This document shows positions 6,063-9,865 of a stretch of DNA of 9,865 bases, one piece after another. Origin of the DNA: Candidatus Babeliales bacterium (GTDB taxonomy: Bacteria > Babelota > Babeliae > Babelales > Vermiphilaceae); assembly GCA_020053845.1 (NCBI GenBank), contig JAGVMI010000082.1:1-9865 (forward strand). The letters are read 5' to 3'. Numbering within the stretch: the stretch's first letter is position 1; the number at the start of each line of letters is the position of its first letter. The translations under genes were made by a program, and so were the position numbers. The notes under the pieces are model-generated. The model made no database searches and had not been told where the DNA came from. It worked only from the letters and a program-made list of their open reading frames with translations.

Positions 6063-7901
6063 ATGCGCATGTATTGTTGGATATCATTACTTATCATATC
6101 GTGTATCAATGCTCATGCATGCCAAGATTATGGCCTTGATCAAAGAGACTTGGTAGATCTTTTCAAATTTGCCACACAAACATGTTTCGCTACATACATC
6201 CACAATAATGCAGAATCAATTCATGAAATAGTCACCAGCCCGCTACCTCTTTCTCATAACCCTATGCAAGAAGCATATAGTGTGTTACTTCACGCTGCAG
6301 CAAGCTGTGGCAATGCTAGAATAGCAGCATTGCTCATCCGTTTGGGCGCAGCAGTCGATTCGCAGGATATTAAGGGATATACCCCATTACATGCAGCAGT
6401 ACTCAGCAAAAGCATGCCCACCGTAACATTACTTTTAGATCACCATGCAAACATAAACATTTTTGATACAGAAAATGAGCGGCCCTTACACAAAGCAGTA
6501 TGTCTCCAAAGCCCTCACGCTGTTTCTCTAGTACAAGCATTGCTTGATCACGGCGCTGATCCCAATGCGCCTTGCATGGATCCTGATGGCAACGGCGGAC
6601 AACTATTAAGCTCACCGCTTTTGAGAGCTGCAGAGCAGCCCGATAATCGAGCACGTCTTATTATATCAGCACTTTTGAAGACGGGTGCGAACCTGCACAG
6701 CTTTCCACGCCATCCTTATCGGATAATCAAAAGACTTACTGAGCGCAATGCATATTCAACGCTCGAGCTTATTCTTTCACAGCCCACTATAAACGGTATG
6801 CACATAGCACCAAAAGGATTAACGCCCGCTATTTTCTCTGCTATACACATGAAAAACATTCAAGCTGCTCATGTTTTACTTAATCACGGATCGCCCGTTG
6901 ATTCTAAGCATTCATTTCCGCCGGGCCACCCTCCTTTATCTGCACTTGAGCTTGCAACGCGAATTAAATCACCACCGCTCGTGTATAGCCTTCTTGTAGC
7001 AGGAGCTCCTATCACTCACGAAAGCATACGCAATGCCATGCGCCTTACTAATCAGCATCCTGAAGCTAAAGTGCCGCAATCTTCTCAAGACATCGCACAT
7101 GCTCACCAATTGATGCCCGCCAGTATCGAAATACTTGAAATGCTCCTCGATCGCGTGCCGGACATAGCTGAAGATCTTGTAGGAATTGCTGCATTAGCAG
7201 GCAATAAAGGAGCTTTAGACCTGTGCATAAAGCGTGGCTACGCCATGTACGAACCTGAAAATAGGCTCGGCTGGACCAGCTTGCACTCTGCAGCGCATAC
7301 GGGCAATGATCAAGCAATAGAATGGCTCATGCGCGCTGGCGCATACCAGCACATTTTCAATGCTGAAGGTTATTTACCCATACATCTAGCGGCTCAAGCG
7401 GGAAACATCCGTGCGCTCGGAATGCTCCTTAAATACGGCGCTCATCTTGATGAGCCTGCACAAGATACTCATCCTCTGATGAAATCACCGCGCACAGCAC
7501 GAACGTTGTTACCCATCGAATATCATGAAACGCTCGCGCATTACGAAAAACTCAACATGCGCATATGGTCTCCAATGCGCGAATTCTTTTTTTGCACATG
7601 CTGCATACCGATTGAGCAGGGTAAAAATTACACATTCTTGCCCATAGAGATAATAAGCCTCATATATAATCTATTGCGTACCAGTGTATCGTTGGAATCT
7701 GCCCAAATGCCTCTTGACACTGTCAGTACTGATTACATGAACCCCAGCACGCCACCGCCCACTGCCGTAACAGTTGCTACACAAGAACCTACTCACCCGG
7801 AAAAGAAAGACACCCTACGCGCAACACAAAAATCTCCTCTTACTCAGCGATGCAAACAAGCACTTGCACAGCTACTCAAAAAAAGAGACAAGGCTCCGTA
7901 A
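6063..7901 (+). CDS. exported ankyrin-repeat protein with F-box-like motif and basic tail (ANK4)
   Basis: A 612-residue protein with more regular ankyrin repeats than its neighbours; probably an exported host-binding protein. A signal peptide spans residues 1-19 (WISLLIISCINAHA, likely cleaved before C20). Ankyrin repeats lie at about 71-100, 104-134 (GYTPLHAAVLSKSMPTVTLL), 137-168 (ending GADPN), 182-212, 252-280, 290-317, 402-431 (GWTSLHSAAHTGNDQAIEWL) and 435-464 (GYLPIHLAAQAGNIRALGML). A CTCC cluster (511-514) precedes YTFLPIEIISLIYNLLR (523-539), the best F-box/PRANC match of the four. Unlike the others, it continues with a Thr/Pro-rich stretch (about 550-580) and a Lys/Arg-rich end (581-612, including LLKKRDK). 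It lacks the CVN-xx-NC cap, so it is a more distant relative of ANK1-3. The stop codon lies inside the hairpin described at 7878-7917. Confidence 0.9.
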   Translation: MRMYCWISLLIISCINAHACQDYGLDQRDLVDLFKFATQTCFATYIHNNAESIHEIVTSPLPLSHNPMQEAYSVLLHAAASCGNARIAALLIRLGAAVDSQDIKGYTPLHAAVLSKSMPTVTLLLDHHANINIFDTENERPLHKAVCLQSPHAVSLVQALLDHGADPNAPCMDPDGNGGQLLSSPLLRAAEQPDNRARLIISALLKTGANLHSFPRHPYRIIKRLTERNAYSTLELILSQPTINGMHIAPKGLTPAIFSAIHMKNIQAAHVLLNHGSPVDSKHSFPPGHPPLSALELATRIKSPPLVYSLLVAGAPITHESIRNAMRLTNQHPEAKVPQSSQDIAHAHQLMPASIEILEMLLDRVPDIAEDLVGIAALAGNKGALDLCIKRGYAMYEPENRLGWTSLHSAAHTGNDQAIEWLMRAGAYQHIFNAEGYLPIHLAAQAGNIRALGMLLKYGAHLDEPAQDTHPLMKSPRTARTLLPIEYHETLAHYEKLNMRIWSPMREFFFCTCCIPIEQGKNYTFLPIEIISLIYNLLRTSVSLESAQMPLDTVSTDYMNPSTPPPTAVTVATQEPTHPEKKDTLRATQKSPLTQRCKQALAQLLKKRDKAP

Positions 7902-7917
7902 ATAATACGAAGCCTTG
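7878..7917 (-). terminator. hairpin plus T tract ending the pectate lyase unit
   Basis: CAAGGCT (7889-7895) pairs with AGCCTTG (7911-7917). After one mismatch, CGTA (7897-7900) pairs with TACG (7906-7909), closing an AATAA loop. That makes 11 paired bases. On the minus strand the hairpin is followed, after TCTC, by seven T (complement of A at 7878-7884), so it can act as an intrinsic terminator for the lyase genes ending at 7949. The plus side has no T run, so it may end ANK4 transcripts only weakly. The ANK4 stop codon (7899-7901) lies in the upper stem and loop. Confidence 0.6.
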
Positions 7918-7948
7918 CACATGCATCTTATACACTGAGAGTAATTAA

Positions 7949-9484
7949 TTAGCGCATCAAATCAGGGTAGCCACCCACATCATCTTGGCTATTTACCAAG
8001 CCGCCGCGGCCGCGTTTCACTTGATCTACAATACGCGCATCAACGGCATCACGCTTTGGCAATACTGCACCAGCGCCATTGAGCACTACATCTACTACAC
8101 GCCCCGTATCAATAGGACGAAAATCAGGGATCACAAATGGCGGTGTAGTAACCTTCATGCGTGCTAACGTAGCAGCATCAAATTCAACGGTTACGAGCTT
8201 CCACTCATCATCACGCGTTGATTGTCTGCGTGGACCTTTATTGCCTACAATGTAGATCTTGGTATTGGCAGCAATTTCTTGATCAGTGTTGCCTGCATCG
8301 CGCAATACATGAATTTCAGGAGCTTGTGTGCGTATTAGCTTATCGTACACATTGTTGATCACTTGATAGTGCGCAGGATCTTCAGAGGGTTGAATCTTGG
8401 TGCCTGAACCTTCAAAGAAGCATACATAGTTGTTTGCTGCTACCAATTGATTTACAAAACCATCAGTGTTTCCAAACTGCGGCCCTCTGATTTTGAAGTA
8501 CGCAAATAAGTTCTTCGTGTAGCTGATGTTGCCATTCACGAGCGAACCATACGCATGTGATATAGGTCTACCATTTTCAATGTGCAGCTGTGGATTGGCA
8601 AGCGGTTCAGTGATAAAACACCATTGCACCGAGATGTTTTTACACTTAGTTGCAGAAATCACTTCATCTGAGCCCCATGATGCCGAACAGTGATCAATCA
8701 TGACGTACAATGAACGCTTGATACTAATCGCATCTGATGGTGCAGATGTACGCCGTTCACGCGCCCAGCGCCCTTTTTTAAGCGCCACGCTATCACCAGG
8801 CCGCACGCGCAGGTAGCGAACAATCACATCATGAGTAAATTCGATTTTAAGGGAACCATCTTTGAGCGCAATGCCACCAGCAGGAGCAGTTGAACCATCA
8901 ATGGTAATGAAGGGATTTTTGATGAGCAGATCACTGTTGAGCTCTATCGTACCCGCAACAGTAAACTGCACAATGCGGGGATAATTTTGCTCAATTGCCC
9001 AGCGCAAGCTTCCCTCTCTGCCGGTATCTTCAAGCGTAGTAACTTTGAGCACTCGTCCGCCTCTGCCGCCTTGGCTGCGTGCGCCAAAACCTTCTGCCAT
9101 ATCAAACGCGAGCTGCGATCGGTCAACTGATGCTGCTTGCCGCTCTATCTGTGCAAAAAGCGCTGCTTCATCATCACTATCTGATGATCCTCCACCACTA
9201 TTTCCACCGCCATTACCATTATCATTGCCATCTCCAGGCTTTGGTGGCTTGGGTGGTTTAGGCGGCTTTGGCTTATCATTGTTAGGTTTTGGCCTAGCAG
9301 CTATAGCCGCAGCAGCATCAGCGCCTACTATGCTGCCTTCATTAGTGCGCGCAAGATCACGCGCATACATAATCACTTTTTGTGCAGGCTCATTAGGAAT
9401 CATACGTGTTTGTACATCTGCATGCACGCTCAACGCCACTATCAAGGTCAAAGCACTACGCAATTGCTTACGCTCACCTATCAT
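7949..9484 (-). CDS. secreted pectate lyase-like protein (PL1-type beta-helix)
   Basis: A 511-residue exported protein related to polysaccharide lyase family 1, whose members cut polygalacturonate by calcium-dependent beta-elimination. MIGERKQLR plus a hydrophobic segment ending VHA (22) forms the signal peptide. A short domain (23-63) is followed by a Pro/Lys then Gly/Asn/Ser/Asp linker (64-105, with KPPKPPKPPKPG). The catalytic part starts near 128 (AEGFGA) with VLKVTTLEDTGREGSLRWAI, then ITIDGSTAP (193-201). VMIDHCSASWGSDE (261-274) holds the IDH motif, and SVQWCFITEPL (285-295), HAYGSLVNG (310-318), FKIRGPQFGN (330-339) and RDAVDARIVDQVKRG (478-492) follow. The ending NSQDDVGGYP is typical of these lyases. 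R333 is the likely catalytic arginine; the RxPR pattern common in the family reads RGPQ here, so activity is uncertain. The start is fixed by the signal peptide and a strong ribosome site. Confidence 0.88.
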   Translation of the reverse strand: MIGERKQLRSALTLIVALSVHADVQTRMIPNEPAQKVIMYARDLARTNEGSIVGADAAAAIAARPKPNNDKPKPPKPPKPPKPGDGNDNGNGGGNSGGGSSDSDDEAALFAQIERQAASVDRSQLAFDMAEGFGARSQGGRGGRVLKVTTLEDTGREGSLRWAIEQNYPRIVQFTVAGTIELNSDLLIKNPFITIDGSTAPAGGIALKDGSLKIEFTHDVIVRYLRVRPGDSVALKKGRWARERRTSAPSDAISIKRSLYVMIDHCSASWGSDEVISATKCKNISVQWCFITEPLANPQLHIENGRPISHAYGSLVNGNISYTKNLFAYFKIRGPQFGNTDGFVNQLVAANNYVCFFEGSGTKIQPSEDPAHYQVINNVYDKLIRTQAPEIHVLRDAGNTDQEIAANTKIYIVGNKGPRRQSTRDDEWKLVTVEFDAATLARMKVTTPPFVIPDFRPIDTGRVVDVVLNGAGAVLPKRDAVDARIVDQVKRGRGGLVNSQDDVGGYPDLMR

Positions 9485-9490
9485 GAGCAG

Positions 9491-9498
9491 CTCCTTCT
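9491..9498 (-). promoter_or_regulatory. strong ribosome binding site for the complete pectate lyase-like gene
   Basis: The minus strand reads AGAAGGAG six bases before the ATG at 9482-9484. This rules out the longer in-frame start at 9544, which would overlap the upstream gene and place 20 extra residues before the signal peptide. The site lies in the 28-base gap between the two lyase genes, where no promoter or terminator is seen. This supports one transcript. Confidence 0.8.
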
Positions 9499-9512
9499 TT
9501 GTAATTGCATAC

Positions 9513-9865
9513 TTAGTGAGTCCGCGGATACCCGCCCACATCATCCTGACTATTCACAATACCACCCACACCGCGTTTGATCTGATCGATAACGCGTGCA
9601 TCTACACTATCAACATGCGGCAAGCGTGCACCAGCACCACTCAACACCGCTGCGTATACTTGGCTGCTTGGCATCACCGTCAGATCGGTAAGTGCAAAAG
9701 GCATCTGATCGTAACGTACAGCTTTTGTAATGCGTGCGTTAAAATCACTTGTTAAACCTTTCCACTCATCATCAGATGTTGAGCTGCGCATCACACCAAT
9801 GTTATCGTGCAGATAGACGCGGTTGGTGAGCGAAGGCTGCGCTGTAACCTCCTGATCATGCACAA
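9513..9865 (-). CDS. pectate lyase-like protein, C-terminal part (runs off window end)
   Basis: The last 117 codons or so of a second PL1-type lyase, lying directly upstream of the complete one in the same direction. Its end, VDARVIDQIKRGVGGIVNSQ (then DDVGGYPRTH), matches VDARIVDQVKRGRGGLVNSQ of the downstream gene. SSTSDDEWKGLTSDFNARIT matches STRDDEWKLVTVEFDAATL, and DQEVTAQ matches DQEIAAN. The paralogy runs through the whole visible part, so the methionine at 9863 is internal and the frame continues beyond the window. The IDH motif and catalytic arginine are outside. With 28 bases to the next start codon, the two genes almost certainly form an operon. Function as for its neighbour, inferred from similarity. 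Confidence 0.82.
   Translation of the reverse strand, partial: VHDQEVTAQPSLTNRVYLHDNIGVMRSSTSDDEWKGLTSDFNARITKAVRYDQMPFALTDLTVMPSSQVYAAVLSGAGARLPHVDSVDARVIDQIKRGVGGIVNSQDDVGGYPRTH

Noticed and set aside
9238..9276. Short GGTGGCTTGGG-type minisatellite
   Set aside because: It is explained by the Lys-Pro-Pro repeat of the lyase linker and shows no wider tandem array.
9485..9544. Longer start of the complete lyase at 9544
   Set aside because: It overlaps the coding end of the upstream paralogue; AGAAGGAG and the signal peptide both point to 9484.
9045..9755. Plus-strand open frame of 236 codons with a Gly/Phe/Leu-rich repeat-like stretch
   Set aside because: It is antisense to the lyase genes; the Gly-rich stretch is the complement of the KPP linker, and there is no ribosome site or family resemblance.
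1..9865. CRISPR array, tRNA, rRNA or insertion sequence
   Set aside because: No regularly spaced direct repeats, cloverleaf, rRNA core or transposase-like protein was found by eye on either strand.

Overview
The window looks like accessory chromosome of a reduced, host-associated bacterium. The evidence is a cluster of four large ankyrin-repeat proteins, each with a predicted Sec signal peptide and a C-terminal F-box-like motif, beside ordinary housekeeping genes. Candidatus Dependentiae (TM6) fits best, because these protist endosymbionts are known for ankyrin expansions. This is inference: no rRNA or other marker gene lies in the window, and other protist symbionts such as Chlamydiae-like or Legionella-like lineages are not excluded.

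Layout. Positions 1-413 (minus) hold the first 137 codons of leucyl-tRNA synthetase, with a plausible promoter. The short divergent gap leads to a NUDIX hydrolase at 538-1164 (plus). Four ankyrin genes follow on the plus strand, closely packed: ANK1 at 1187-2752, ANK2 at 2808-4346, ANK3 at 4313-5995 (its start overlaps the end of ANK2 by 34 nt) and ANK4 at 6063-7901. A hairpin at the ANK4 stop codon separates them from a minus-strand unit. That unit holds two tandem pectate-lyase-like genes: a complete one at 7949-9484 and the C-terminal part of a paralogue at 9513-9865, which continues past the window edge. No tRNA, rRNA, CRISPR array, transposase or long non-coding stretch was seen; every gap between genes is under 130 bases.

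How it fits together. ANK1, ANK2 and ANK3 are diverged copies of one gene. They share a signal peptide, a cysteine-rich cap with a CVN-xx-NC motif, two or more ankyrin repeats, a helical middle part, a distal degenerate repeat region, and a C-terminal LPxE(I/V)-type helix with a Cys-DPTLPP lead-in in ANK1 and ANK2. ANK4 has more and better ankyrin repeats, a different N-terminal cap, the same kind of C-terminal motif, and a basic tail. Ankyrin repeats followed by a short C-terminal F-box is the layout of poxvirus ANK/PRANC proteins, which recruit host SCF ubiquitin ligases. The most interesting hypothesis here is therefore a bacterial cassette of exported ANK/F-box-like effectors next to secreted polysaccharide lyases. 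Function, export route and ubiquitin link are all inferred from sequence only.
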